Part shown: piece after piece, positions 51,447 through 60,277 of the stretch
Numbering within the stretch: the stretch's first letter is position 1
How the letters are laid out: each line of letters begins with the position of its first letter
NCBI RefSeq assembly: GCF_900129785.1
Contig: NZ_FSRC01000002.1
Location: 868,001 to 932,000, forward strand
Length of the DNA: 64,000 bases
Direction: 5' to 3'
From: Algoriphagus halophilus
GTDB lineage: Bacteria > Bacteroidota > Bacteroidia > Cytophagales > Cyclobacteriaceae
Made by a program: the position numbers and the translations under genes
The notes under the pieces: model-generated
What the model saw: the letters and a program-made list of their open reading frames with translations, nothing else
Told to the model about the DNA's origin: nothing
Database searches by the model: none

Positions 51447-53837
51447 TTAAAACTTCAAATTCAATCCCAGCATAAAATTGGTTCCAGCCATCGGGTAATA
51501 ATAGTTTTCTGTAACCAATTCTCTTCCAGAATCTCCAGGAATGTAATAGCTAAACGTATAGCCATTCGGCTCATACATTTCATTGAAAATATTATTGACC
51601 AAAAGATTTACTTCTAAACTTTTGAAGAACCTAGGCTGAACTTGGTAGCTAATTCTAAAATCATTTGTAAAGAATGAGTCAAGAGATCTGGCATCATTAC
51701 TAGTATTGTCCAGGTATTGCTTTCCTACATATTTAGACATCCAGTTGATGGATAAATGATCAATAGGTTTGTATTCTATTGTAGCAGAAGCAATGGTGTT
51801 AGGAGAAAATGCGATGTCAGTATTCTCATAGGTATTCGAAATCTGCTGGAATTCGGACTCGCTGTAATCGTCTATGTACTCCGTAAAATTTTTGATTTTG
51901 TTTTGACTGAAGGTAACATTTCCTCCCAAGACCCAAGCCTTTGCTACTTGAATAGCACCTGAAAGCTCTATTCCTGCACGGTAAGAATCAGCTACATTTT
52001 CTCGAATATAGGCTCCGACATCATTGATCTGACCTGTTAAAATCAATTGGTCTTTGTAGTCCATATAATAGAAGTTGGCATTGTAGCTAAACCTTCCTTT
52101 TTGTGCTCTTACACCTGCTTCAATGTTATTGAGGCGTTCTGGTTTTGGAATTTCTGTAATAGGATTATCAGTAAAATCAGATCTTTTTGGCTCTCTATTG
52201 GCGACAGCATAGCTGGCATACCACACTTCCCCTGAGCTTTGTTCGTAGCTAAAACCAAACTTAGGGTTGAAGAAGGTATAGCTTTGTTGACCATCCACAA
52301 TCCGTTGGTCATCATTGACTCCATAAAATGTGTAATCAATATTGCGCACTTGCAAGTCTCCAAATAGGTTCAAACCAGGGCTAAGTTCATAGGTCCCTTT
52401 TAAGTAGATATTTCGATCATCTTTGACTGCATTGTTGAAATAATATTGATCTCGTATTTGTGTAGCTCCTGCTATTCTTGCCCAAATAATTTCTCCAAAG
52501 TGATCTCCATCGTATCGATTGGCTCCCCCACCAAGAATCACGTCCCATTTTCCATTATCTGAGATATAATTGATGGAGGCAATTCCTCCGAAGAAATCGT
52601 TATCCAACCATCTTCTTCTAATAATATCGGTACTGGAAATGATCTCTTCTCCAATCACGACATCAGGTAAGCCATAGCTTGCAAAATCATCATCTTCACG
52701 GTATTGTTCATAGTATCCACGTCCATAGGTATAGTGAAGTGCTGCATTGGTTTTCCAATTGGAACCAATTTTACCAGTATAAATTAATTGGTAATGATCC
52801 TGTTGGTAATTATCAGTTTCATTATCATAGGTGTAATAATTCCAGGTTCTATCATCCTCTAATTTTGATTCCGGTAGGCCCCACCAGGATTGATAGGTTT
52901 GTTCTTTTCCAGAGAACACATTCAATTTCAGGACATGGTTTTCTCCATAATATCCAGCTGAAACAAAAAAGGATTTTAAATCGGAAAATGCACGATCTAC
53001 ATAGCCATCAGAAGTTATTTTGGAAAGTCGAGCATCTACCGCAAAACGATTGTTCAAAAGACCCGTTCCTGCCTTTACAGTATGTCTCCAAGAGTTGAAT
53101 GATCCAACAGAATTGGAAATCTCGGCATACGGATCATCTTGACGTGTATCTGTCTGAAAATTCAAACTTGCTCCAAAGGTAGCCGCTCCATTGGTAGAGG
53201 TACCTACACCTCGTTGAATTTGAAGATTGTCTACCGAAGAAGCGAAATCAGGCATATTTACCCAAAACACCCCATGAGACTCCGCATCATTCATGGGAAT
53301 ACCATTTACGGTAACGTTGATTCTGCTTTGGTCAGATCCCCGGATCCGCAATCCAGTATATCCAATTCCTGCTCCTGCATCTGAATGAGTCACCACGGAA
53401 GGAGTAAAATTGAGGAGAATAGGGATGTCTTGCCCTAAGTTTCTTTTGGAGAGTTCTGCTTTGTCGATGGTCTGAAAAGTAGTCGGTGTAGTAGCTGAAG
53501 CTCTTGTAGCAGAGACAATAAACTCCTCTGTCAGTAGCTCTGTAGGTTGGAGTTTTAAAATCAAATCACCTGAGTAAGGTAACGTCAAACTTTGTTTTAA
53601 GCTTTCAAACCCTACATAAGAAACCCGAAGTTGGATCTCCCCTGCCTTCAGCTTGGTGATCGAGAAATTTCCGTTTTCATCCGTTACGCTTCCTCTACCT
53701 TGAGTTTCGGCCCATACAGAAGCACCGATTAATGGTTCTCCGGAACTTGCGTCCAAGATTTTTCCTTTTAGACTTTCCTGTGCCCAAGCAGAAACTGCCA
53801 ATAGACAAAAAGCCAGATTTAGCATTAATTTTTTCAT
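51447..53837 (-). CDS. TonB-dependent outer-membrane receptor, probably for thiamine or a thiamine precursor
   Basis: A 796-residue receptor starting at ATG 53835-53837, with a signal peptide ending near VSAWAQ. A carboxypeptidase-regulatory-like domain (about 25-105, LKGKILDASSGEPLIGASVW) precedes the plug (GLRIRGSDQSRINVTVNGIP near 185-205) and a 22-strand-type barrel to the C-terminal Phe (GTNFMLGLNLKF). It takes up a ligand across the outer membrane using TonB energy. A TPP riboswitch upstream points to thiamine or its pyrimidine or thiazole precursors as ligand. It lacks a neighbouring SusD, so it is a small-molecule receptor, not a glycan one. No PnuT gene is adjacent. Confidence 0.9.
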   Translation of the reverse strand: MKKLMLNLAFCLLAVSAWAQESLKGKILDASSGEPLIGASVWAETQGRGSVTDENGNFSITKLKAGEIQLRVSYVGFESLKQSLTLPYSGDLILKLQPTELLTEEFIVSATRASATTPTTFQTIDKAELSKRNLGQDIPILLNFTPSVVTHSDAGAGIGYTGLRIRGSDQSRINVTVNGIPMNDAESHGVFWVNMPDFASSVDNLQIQRGVGTSTNGAATFGASLNFQTDTRQDDPYAEISNSVGSFNSWRHTVKAGTGLLNNRFAVDARLSKITSDGYVDRAFSDLKSFFVSAGYYGENHVLKLNVFSGKEQTYQSWWGLPESKLEDDRTWNYYTYDNETDNYQQDHYQLIYTGKIGSNWKTNAALHYTYGRGYYEQYREDDDFASYGLPDVVIGEEIISSTDIIRRRWLDNDFFGGIASINYISDNGKWDVILGGGANRYDGDHFGEIIWARIAGATQIRDQYYFNNAVKDDRNIYLKGTYELSPGLNLFGDLQVRNIDYTFYGVNDDQRIVDGQQSYTFFNPKFGFSYEQSSGEVWYASYAVANREPKRSDFTDNPITEIPKPERLNNIEAGVRAQKGRFSYNANFYYMDYKDQLILTGQINDVGAYIRENVADSYRAGIELSGAIQVAKAWVLGGNVTFSQNKIKNFTEYIDDYSESEFQQISNTYENTDIAFSPNTIASATIEYKPIDHLSINWMSKYVGKQYLDNTSNDARSLDSFFTNDFRISYQVQPRFFKSLEVNLLVNNIFNEMYEPNGYTFSYYIPGDSGRELVTENYYYPMAGTNFMLGLNLKF

Positions 53838-53984
53838 GTGTTTTTCCCTTGCGGGATATTGAGGTGAAACATGAGAAAACTTAGGGGAAGTCTTCCTTGA
53901 TTGTTTACCCGAATGCACAACTTGTACAAAATTGAAAGCGCAACGGCGCCTGTTTGCGAATTCGATTTGGTACTATGTTATGCT

Positions 53985-54068
53985 GCTCACTTCCCTTCGC
54001 CGGCATTACCCGGATCAGGTCTTATGGGTATGATCTCAGCCCGAATTATTTAGGCACCCCTTATGATC
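53985..54068 (-). ncRNA. TPP riboswitch (THI element)
   Basis: On the minus strand the conserved TPP aptamer blocks appear in order: GGGGTGCC (from 54060), GGGCTGAGATCATACCC, GACCTGATCCGGGTAATGCC, then GGCGAAGGGAAG. CTGAGA (P2-P3) and CCTGATC...GCCGGCGAAGG (P4-P5) are the core TPP contacts. It begins just after a promoter box and lies 147 bases before the TonB receptor start. Within that spacer, CCCGCAAGGG sits next to the start codon and could be the expression platform; that is inference. Confidence 0.92.
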
Positions 54069-54074
54069 TTGTTG

Positions 54075-54104
54075 CAAAGGTAATGGGGAAATGGGTTTTT
54101 GCAA
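54075..54104 (-). promoter_or_regulatory. Promoter for the TPP riboswitch-receptor transcript
   Basis: On the minus strand, TTG (54104-54102), a 19-base spacer and TACCTTTG (54082-54075) fit the Bacteroidota -33/-7 promoter pattern (TTG, N19, TAnnTTTG). Transcription would begin near 54069, right at the 5' end of the riboswitch aptamer, as expected. Confidence 0.6.
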
Positions 54105-54189
54105 TCCTTTATTGTCAAATTCAGCTGATCATTCGATAAGCTTCCCAATTCTTTTCATTAAATTTCTTGTTCAACAAACCCTTAAACCT

Positions 54190-55035
54190 ATGAAAATCTA
54201 CAAACTTCCTTCGGGAACACTTCTTGAAAAGGATGCTACCTATTTTTTGGGCCCTAGTCTTCATTGGAATGAACTATTGGGAAGAGAAAATTTGAAGGAA
54301 TATTTAAATTTTGAATCCAAAGGTTGGCGTGAATTAAAAGAGGAAGAAGCCCAAAAACTGCTGGATGTAGGTTTATTATCTCCAATGGGGGATCAGGAAA
54401 TCTGGGCTGCTGGTGTTACTTATTTTCGAAGTAGAACTGCCAGAATGGAAGAAAGCCAAGATGCTGGGGGAGCAGATTTTTATGATAAAGTTTATGCAGC
54501 TGATAGACCGGAGCTTTTTTTCAAAGCTACAGCAAGTAGGGTTTCACCTCCTGGGGGGAAACTAAATATTAGGAAAGACTCAACATGGGACGTGCCTGAG
54601 CCTGAACTTACGCTATTGATTTCGCCGGCAGGTAGAATTCAAGGATTTACCGTTGGTAACGACATGAGCAGTCGAAGTATAGAAGGAGAAAATCCATTGT
54701 ATTTGCCTCAAGCTAAGGTATATCAAGGATGTGCTGCCATTGGTCCTTGCATTTTAGTTCAAGATGAGATCTTAGCTGAAGATGTAAAAATCAGGTTGGA
54801 AATATTTCGTGAGGGTCAGTTGGCATTTACGGGAGAAACGGCACTATCTCAATTGAAGCGAAAGCCTCAAGAATTAGCTGAATGGCTTTTTAGAGCCAAT
54901 ACATTCCCAATAGGATGTTTTCTAATGACTGGAACCGGGATCGTTCCTGATGAATTTACCTTGGAAGAAGGTGATCGGGTTAGGATAGGTATAGATGAGA
55001 TTGGGGTACTTGAAAACTTTATTTCCAAAATTTAA
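54190..55035 (+). CDS. Fumarylacetoacetate hydrolase family protein
   Basis: A 281-residue FAH-fold enzyme. I start at ATG 54190 (MKIYKLPSGTLLEK); the frame is open 99 bases further upstream, but homologues begin here. The C-terminal FAH domain carries FFKATASRVSPPGG, the metal-binding Glu pair in WDVPEPELTLLISP, and NDMSSRSIEGENPLYLPQAKVYQG. FAH-family proteins cleave 3-oxo acids or oxaloacetate; related bacterial forms act in sugar-acid or 2-keto-3-deoxy-acid catabolism. Substrate unknown. It follows the divergent TPP promoter. Confidence 0.87.
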   Translation: MKIYKLPSGTLLEKDATYFLGPSLHWNELLGRENLKEYLNFESKGWRELKEEEAQKLLDVGLLSPMGDQEIWAAGVTYFRSRTARMEESQDAGGADFYDKVYAADRPELFFKATASRVSPPGGKLNIRKDSTWDVPEPELTLLISPAGRIQGFTVGNDMSSRSIEGENPLYLPQAKVYQGCAAIGPCILVQDEILAEDVKIRLEIFREGQLAFTGETALSQLKRKPQELAEWLFRANTFPIGCFLMTGTGIVPDEFTLEEGDRVRIGIDEIGVLENFISKI

Positions 55036-55040
55036 GGACC

Positions 55041-55397
55041 ATGGCTTACGATGAATTTCTTGCGGAAAGAATGATTCAAAGCCTACAAGGCAGAGGACTT
55101 AATTTTGAGGCGAAGAGGATGATGGGAGGATTGGTGTTCATGGTGAATGAAAAGATGTGCATGGGCCTCAATAAAGATAAGAATACTGGAAAAGACCAGC
55201 TCATGGTTAGAGTGGGTGAATCTGCACAGGAAATGTGTATGAAAAGGACAGGTTGTCGAAGTATGGAATTTACTGGTAGGCCAATGAAAGGGTTTGTTTT
55301 TGTTGATCCTGAGGGATTTGACCTTGATGCAGATTGGGATTTTTGGGTGGAAATGGCCTTAAAATACAATCCGGAGGCGAAAAAAAGCAAGAAATAA
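55041..55397 (+). CDS. TfoX/Sxy family protein (N-terminal domain)
   Basis: A 118-residue protein with the TfoX N-terminal domain pattern (RMMGGLVFMVNEKMCMG, LMVRVGESAQE, GFVFVDPEGFDLDADWDFWV). In gamma-proteobacteria TfoX drives competence; Bacteroidota copies with only this domain have no established role. It begins 5 bases after the FAH gene, so the two are co-transcribed. Cytoplasmic. Confidence 0.87.
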   Translation: MAYDEFLAERMIQSLQGRGLNFEAKRMMGGLVFMVNEKMCMGLNKDKNTGKDQLMVRVGESAQEMCMKRTGCRSMEFTGRPMKGFVFVDPEGFDLDADWDFWVEMALKYNPEAKKSKK

Positions 55398-55476
55398 TAA
55401 TGTGAATCAAGGGTTGGAATAATCTTGGCAAAGAACTTGAGTAAAATCGAATGCGCTTACTCAAAAGATTAAACCA

Positions 55477-55890
55477 ATGAAACAGTCCCTTATTTTTGCA
55501 TTCCTTGTACTTATTGCCTTTTCCTGTGATTTTAATGATATGCCCGAGCCTCGGGATGAGACTCAAAAATGGGCTTTGGCGGGTTATCAAGTGGAGGTTT
55601 CAGGAGATTTAGAATATACCAATATTCAAGATTCAGCCTACGTTTATTCTCTATTGCCTGATGGTAGTTTTTCCAAAAAAGTAGGAGAATATGAATTGAA
55701 GGGTACCTATGAGGAAAGCTTTTCCGATGGTCTGAAACGTTATAAATTCATGTATACCTCGAAAAACAGCTTATTGATTCATAGCTGTGCCACCAGTACG
55801 GAGGATTATTTCATTAACAGCAAAGGACAATTGACGGGTACCTGGGATGCTTGTGAGGGCCCCAAGTTATATTTCAATAAACAAAATTAA
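55477..55890 (+). CDS. Small hypothetical lipoprotein
   Basis: A 137-residue predicted lipoprotein with SPII site near Cys17 (LIAFSC-DFN). The mature part is beta-rich and contains a tryptophan-led lipocalin-like pattern (KWALAGYQVEV...LTGTWDACEGPKLYF). Two further Cys (near 108 and 130) could pair. I recognise no named family. It stands alone, with a terminator right after it. Confidence 0.7.
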   Translation: MKQSLIFAFLVLIAFSCDFNDMPEPRDETQKWALAGYQVEVSGDLEYTNIQDSAYVYSLLPDGSFSKKVGEYELKGTYEESFSDGLKRYKFMYTSKNSLLIHSCATSTEDYFINSKGQLTGTWDACEGPKLYFNKQN

Positions 55891-55895
55891 GCTAG

Positions 55896-55919
55896 AGGAG
55901 GGTTAGACCTCCTTTTTTT
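55896..55919 (+). terminator. Intrinsic terminator after the small lipoprotein gene
   Basis: A 6-bp stem (AGGAGG at 55896-55901 with CCTCCT at 55908-55913), a 6-base loop and a T run, 5 bases after the stop codon. Confidence 0.72.
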
Positions 55920-55947
55920 ATTTAGTTTGGAGAATTTACATTTGGGA

Positions 55948-56379
55948 ATGACCAAGTTTTTTCAGCAAAAAATACGATTGTCGCCTTATCCTGCGGGATA
56001 TCACTTAATCACCGATATAATCGAAGGCGAATTTCCGGAAATCAAGAAGATAAAAGTCGGGTTTCTCCAAATCTTCATTCAGCATACATCTGCTGCTCTC
56101 ACAATCAATGAAAATGCGGACCCCACTGTAAGAACTGATTTCAAAACCTTTGTGGATGAATTGATTCCGGAGGACTACCCACGGTTTATTCATACCTATG
56201 AGGGACCAGATGATATGCCGGCTCATATAAAAGCCAGTTTTTTTGATTCACACTTGCAAATTCCCATTTCGAATGGAAAATTAGGGCTAGGTATGTGGCA
56301 AGGAGTGTATTTATGTGAATTTAGGCTTCATGCGTCACCAAGAAATTTAATCCTTACTGCTTTTGGAGAGCCGTATTAA
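55948..56379 (+). CDS. YjbQ family protein (secondary thiamine-phosphate synthase type)
   Basis: A 143-residue UPF0047/YjbQ protein. The family blocks LQIFIQHTSAALTINENADPTV (positions about 41-62) and the C-terminal LGMWQGVYLCEFR are nearly complete. The family has weak thiamine-phosphate synthase activity in vitro, hence its name; its main role is unclear. I start at ATG 55948, since the TTG at 55927 is unlikely. It lies 2 kb from the TPP-riboswitch receptor but on the other strand, so any thiamine link is only suggestive. Confidence 0.9.
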   Translation: MTKFFQQKIRLSPYPAGYHLITDIIEGEFPEIKKIKVGFLQIFIQHTSAALTINENADPTVRTDFKTFVDELIPEDYPRFIHTYEGPDDMPAHIKASFFDSHLQIPISNGKLGLGMWQGVYLCEFRLHASPRNLILTAFGEPY

Positions 56380-56447
56380 AATGGCTCCCTAAAATTATAA
56401 AATATCGCCATTGGTATAATAAAAGTAAGATCGTAATGGATTGACGA

Positions 56448-56455
56448 TACTTTTG
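56448..56455 (+). promoter_or_regulatory. Candidate Bacteroidota -7 promoter box (TACTTTTG)
   Basis: TACTTTTG fits TAnnTTTG and lies 17 bases before the ATG at 56473. I see no clear -33 element at the right spacing. Confidence 0.35.
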
Positions 56456-56472
56456 TAAGGTATCCCCGAACT

Positions 56473-58683
56473 ATGCGAACTTATATTTTCCTTTTATTTG
56501 CATTCCTTGTTGGAATGGGAACGGCGTTTTCTCAAAATAAACAAAACGCTAATGCTTTTGCATTTAAGCTAAATCAACCCATTGATTTAGATGGAGAATT
56601 GGACGAGGAGATATGGTTGGACCCAGAAGGTTGGAATACAGATTTTATGCAGTATTTTCCTTCGGATACATCTTTGTCTGTGGTCAATACACAAGTGAAG
56701 ATTGCCTTTGATGATAACAACCTATATATCGCGGCAATCATGGAAAACAATGGCCCAAGAGAATATGTCTCTACTTCCTTGAGGAGAGATTATCGGGGTC
56801 AGCAGAACGATGGGATTACCTTTGTATTTGACACATTTAATGATAAAACCAATGCATTTCAATTTGGAGTCAACCCCTATGGCGTTCAAAGAGAAGGGCT
56901 TTTGGCCAATGGAGGAATTAGAAGTGAAGATTTGAGTTTAGCTTGGGATAATAAATGGTATGCCGAAGCAAAAATTTATGATACCCATTGGCAAGTAGAA
57001 GCCATCATCCCATTATCCACTATTCGTTTCAAGGATGGAACACAAAACTGGAATGTGAATTTTTATCGGATAGATAGCCATACCGGAGAGCGAAGTACAT
57101 GGTCACCAATTCCTAGAAACTTATCCATTATTTCTACTGCATTTAATAGGAAATTGATCTTTGAAGAACCTCTACGGAAAAACTCGGCAAATATTTCCTT
57201 GATTCCTTATGTGGCAGGGAAAACTTCTAAAAATTACCTGGAAAATACTTCTGAGAGTTTTTCTCCAGCTTTCGGGGGAGATGCAAAGGTCGGAATTGGC
57301 CCGGCAATGAATTTAGATTTGACATTCAATCCGGACTTTTCACAAGTGGAAGTGGATCAGCAGGTGACGAATTTGGATCGTTTCGAAATCTTCTTTCCAG
57401 AGCGAAGACAATTTTTCCTAGAAAATGCCGACCTCTTTGACAGTTTTGGCTCTAGACAATCCAGACCATTCTTCTCCAGAAGAATTGGAGTGGATATCGA
57501 TTCAGCTACAGGCCAAAATGTCCAAAGTAAAATTATTTATGGTGCCCGATTGAGTGGTAAAATCAATGAAGATTGGCGTTTGGGTGTGATGAATATGCAA
57601 ACTGCCACGGATAACGAGGCAGGAATTTCAGGAAAGAACTTCTCTGTGGTTGCCCTTCAAAAAAAGATTTTTACCCGCTCCAATATTGGGGTGATCTTCG
57701 TAGATCGTGAATCCCTTGCCCTGGACGAAAATCAGTCGCTATTCAACCCCAATGAATACAACCGTTTATTGGGTGTGGATTATAACCTGAATTCAGCGGA
57801 CGGAAAATGGACTGGGAAAGCATTCTATCACAGGACTTTTGAGTCTAAGGAAACGGTAAAACCCTACTCTTTTAATGCATATATCTTATTCAATGATATC
57901 CATTGGGCCTGGAGTTTGAGCTACAGAGATGTAGGAGAAGATTTTAATCCTGAAGTCGGATATGTTCCCAGGTCAAATTATAAGCGATTTAACCCAGATA
58001 TAGCCTATTTATTTTACCCAAATTCTAACTTGATCAATCGACATGGACCAAAGGTGGAATATGAAGGCTTGTGGAATGAAACTATTGGGACAACTGATAG
58101 AGATATCAATTTGAGTTATAATGTGCAATTCAATTCCTTTTCTACTATTACACTGACTCAAAAAAACAGGTATGTCTATCTCTTTCAAGATTTTGACCCA
58201 ACTCGGACTGGTGGAGAAAAACTTCCTGCAGGCACAGATTATAAAACCAAAACACTTCAATTGGAATACAGTAGTAATCCGAGAAATCTGTTTTTAATAA
58301 AACTAGAGGCTGAGGCTGGTCAATACTATACAGGTGATTTTCAGCGAGTAGTTAGTGAGATGGGACTTAGAATTGGAAATAAAGCTAATATTTCCATGAA
58401 CTTTAATTATGCAAGAATCCGACTTCCAGAGCCTCAAAATGATGCCGACCTGGTATTGGTAGGACCTAGGATAGACTTGACCTTTACCAAGAAACTCTTC
58501 TGGACCACCTTCATCCAATACAATAATCAAATTGATAATTTGAACATCAATACGCGTTTGCAATGGAGATTTGCCCCTGTTTCAGACTTCTTCCTCGTTT
58601 ATACGGATAATTATTTCCCTGATTCTTTTACCCCAAAACAGCGTTCTTTGGTATTTAAACTGAATTATTGGCTGAATCTTTAA
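56473..58683 (+). CDS. DUF5916 protein with CBM9-like N-terminal domain (outer-membrane barrel-like)
   Basis: A 736-residue secreted protein. After a signal peptide (about 20 residues, GTAFSQ), residues 25-225 form a carbohydrate-binding family 9-like sandwich (QPIDLDGELDEEIWLDPEGW, DNNLYIAAIMENNGP). The rest is DUF5916, beta-rich with an amphipathic-strand pattern and a terminal aromatic segment (VFKLNYWLNL), consistent with an outer-membrane barrel. The segment NPDFSQVEVDQQVTNLDRFE is a strong family marker. Function unknown; often in polysaccharide or peptide uptake settings. Its last 29 bases overlap the convergent gene. Confidence 0.86.
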   Translation: MRTYIFLLFAFLVGMGTAFSQNKQNANAFAFKLNQPIDLDGELDEEIWLDPEGWNTDFMQYFPSDTSLSVVNTQVKIAFDDNNLYIAAIMENNGPREYVSTSLRRDYRGQQNDGITFVFDTFNDKTNAFQFGVNPYGVQREGLLANGGIRSEDLSLAWDNKWYAEAKIYDTHWQVEAIIPLSTIRFKDGTQNWNVNFYRIDSHTGERSTWSPIPRNLSIISTAFNRKLIFEEPLRKNSANISLIPYVAGKTSKNYLENTSESFSPAFGGDAKVGIGPAMNLDLTFNPDFSQVEVDQQVTNLDRFEIFFPERRQFFLENADLFDSFGSRQSRPFFSRRIGVDIDSATGQNVQSKIIYGARLSGKINEDWRLGVMNMQTATDNEAGISGKNFSVVALQKKIFTRSNIGVIFVDRESLALDENQSLFNPNEYNRLLGVDYNLNSADGKWTGKAFYHRTFESKETVKPYSFNAYILFNDIHWAWSLSYRDVGEDFNPEVGYVPRSNYKRFNPDIAYLFYPNSNLINRHGPKVEYEGLWNETIGTTDRDINLSYNVQFNSFSTITLTQKNRYVYLFQDFDPTRTGGEKLPAGTDYKTKTLQLEYSSNPRNLFLIKLEAEAGQYYTGDFQRVVSEMGLRIGNKANISMNFNYARIRLPEPQNDADLVLVGPRIDLTFTKKLFWTTFIQYNNQIDNLNINTRLQWRFAPVSDFFLVYTDNYFPDSFTPKQRSLVFKLNYWLNL

Positions 58684-59257
58684 TCCTTTTAAGTATAGGG
58701 ATTAATCGGGCTCGATGGGTTCTTTGAAGGAGAATCGGGTAAAAATTAGCTAAAACATTCATTATTAGGTTGATGAAGGCCATTTTCCAAAAGCCCAATA
58801 GCAAGCTCCAAACGCTTAATAGAAATAGGAGGATGAAAGGAATTAGATGGCCAAACTCTGCCTTTTTTGACTCCATGATCCAATGGTTTATTCCTGATTT
58901 GGTCCCATTGAAATAGGCTCGCCGTTGGTCCTTATTTCTCCAAAAAGTATTCAAGAGGAATTTTTGGTAGATCCCGATTCCTATTTTTCTTGAAAATGAA
59001 ACCAACCCATGTGGATTCTTGATTTTATAGTACTTTTCTGGAAGGAGTTGATAGGTAGGCCAAGCAAATCCTGCAAAAGCAAATGCACCCAATATGAAGA
59101 GGTTTGCTAAAAATGAAATAATTAGAGCCTCTACACTGTCATGGGATTGAGCTTTATTCCAGCCCATCACCAGTTCTCCTGATCTGTAAAACAAGAAGAT
59201 ACTTCCAATTGTCAATAGGCCTTTTCTTAAAAGATCCCTCAGATTAATTCTTTTCAA
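58655..59257 (-). CDS. Membrane protein, possibly CrtO-like (glycosyl-diaponeurosporenoate acyltransferase family)
   Basis: A 200-residue protein with about four hydrophobic segments. The C-terminal NFYPILLQRTHRARL resembles the N-x-YP-x-x-x-QR-x-x-R-x-R motif of CrtO-type acyltransferases in carotenoid modification, so membership is possible; I could not check it by search. The start is TTG, because an in-frame stop lies two codons upstream and no early ATG exists. It overlaps the DUF5916 gene tail by 29 bases and follows the deacetylase gene after 3 bases, forming an operon with it. Confidence 0.6.
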   Translation of the reverse strand: MKRINLRDLLRKGLLTIGSIFLFYRSGELVMGWNKAQSHDSVEALIISFLANLFILGAFAFAGFAWPTYQLLPEKYYKIKNPHGLVSFSRKIGIGIYQKFLLNTFWRNKDQRRAYFNGTKSGINHWIMESKKAEFGHLIPFILLFLLSVWSLLLGFWKMAFINLIMNVLANFYPILLQRTHRARLIPILKRIKDSANNSV

Positions 59258-59260
59258 ATG

Positions 59261-60208
59261 CTAGAGTATTTTCCCTATTTCCTTCCAGGTGATCAGCTTA
59301 ATGTTATTTTCCTGAATCAGTTTTTTTGCCTGATCGCTTGTGAAGAAATTAAAATCTTCTTGTCGCCATGGGGCATGGTAGGTAGTATGACCTGCGGTTA
59401 TGGCGTTCATTTCCTCATCATCAAATGCCAAATGCACCAAAAGCACATGTACTCCTGGTTTTAGATTTTCTAATTTATTGGTGTAAAACTCTTCCATTCC
59501 AGCTTCATAATCCTCTGGATTGGCCATGATGATTTCATTGATGACCGGAATTTTCTCCAAGTTGATCCCTTCAAATAGCGCTTGGTTGGGTTTGATTATT
59601 CCTTCCATCATTTGTGTATTGACCATTGCTGGGATCTTCAGTTCTTGAGCAATTTTCAAATAGGACTTCATATATTCAGGTCTACCATAAAAAATGCAGC
59701 CCATATGGGAATCCAAATGGGTAGGTTGTATTCCCATTTGATTAGCGGCTTTGATTTGTGCTCTGATTTCAATCTCTACTTCTTCTGGGCTGGCATTTTT
59801 TGTGACTGGAGGACAATCTGGGTACATGAATCCTTGTTCGTTGCTTAGTCCAGGCACCATTGACCTTCCTGCTTTTGGAGGCCAATTGAAGTTTTCCCAT
59901 TCGTTTGTCAAGGTGATATGAATACCAATATCTGCATCTGGAATATCTTTCGCCAACACCTCTACTTCTGCAGACCAAGCCGGAGGAACCATCATACTGG
60001 TGGAAGTGACCAAGCCCTTTTTCAAAGCCTCAAAGGTGGCCATATTTTGAGAGTGAGCTACTCCTACATCATCTCCATGGATGATGAGTAATTTATCTTC
60101 TTTGGAATAGCCTAATTTTTCTGCCAATGTTTGGGAGATTGCGCCATAAGGAAGTGCGAAAAGCAAGGCGATAAAAAGTGGTTGTTTGGGTAGCTTGGGA
60201 AATTGCAT
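59261..60208 (-). CDS. Secreted ChbG/HpnK (YdjC-like) deacetylase
   Basis: A 315-residue protein with a signal peptide (about 25 residues, PYGAISQT). YdjC-type features are the Asp pair in LIIHGDDVGVAHSQN (about 43-57), GIHITLTNEWENFNW, and the metal-binding HLDSHMGC near 165. Family members are metal-dependent deacetylases of chito-oligosaccharides or hopanoid glycans. Here export suggests an extracytoplasmic glycan substrate, which is inferred. A divergent gene begins 69 bases away at 60278. It is co-transcribed with the CrtO-like gene. Confidence 0.87.
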   Translation of the reverse strand: MQFPKLPKQPLFIALLFALPYGAISQTLAEKLGYSKEDKLLIIHGDDVGVAHSQNMATFEALKKGLVTSTSMMVPPAWSAEVEVLAKDIPDADIGIHITLTNEWENFNWPPKAGRSMVPGLSNEQGFMYPDCPPVTKNASPEEVEIEIRAQIKAANQMGIQPTHLDSHMGCIFYGRPEYMKSYLKIAQELKIPAMVNTQMMEGIIKPNQALFEGINLEKIPVINEIIMANPEDYEAGMEEFYTNKLENLKPGVHVLLVHLAFDDEEMNAITAGHTTYHAPWRQEDFNFFTSDQAKKLIQENNIKLITWKEIGKIL

Positions 60209-60277
60209 ATTCTAAATATAAATGATTTGAAGAATTCCTTCCTTAAATTAGGCTTTTGGTGCTTATCCACATCCGAG

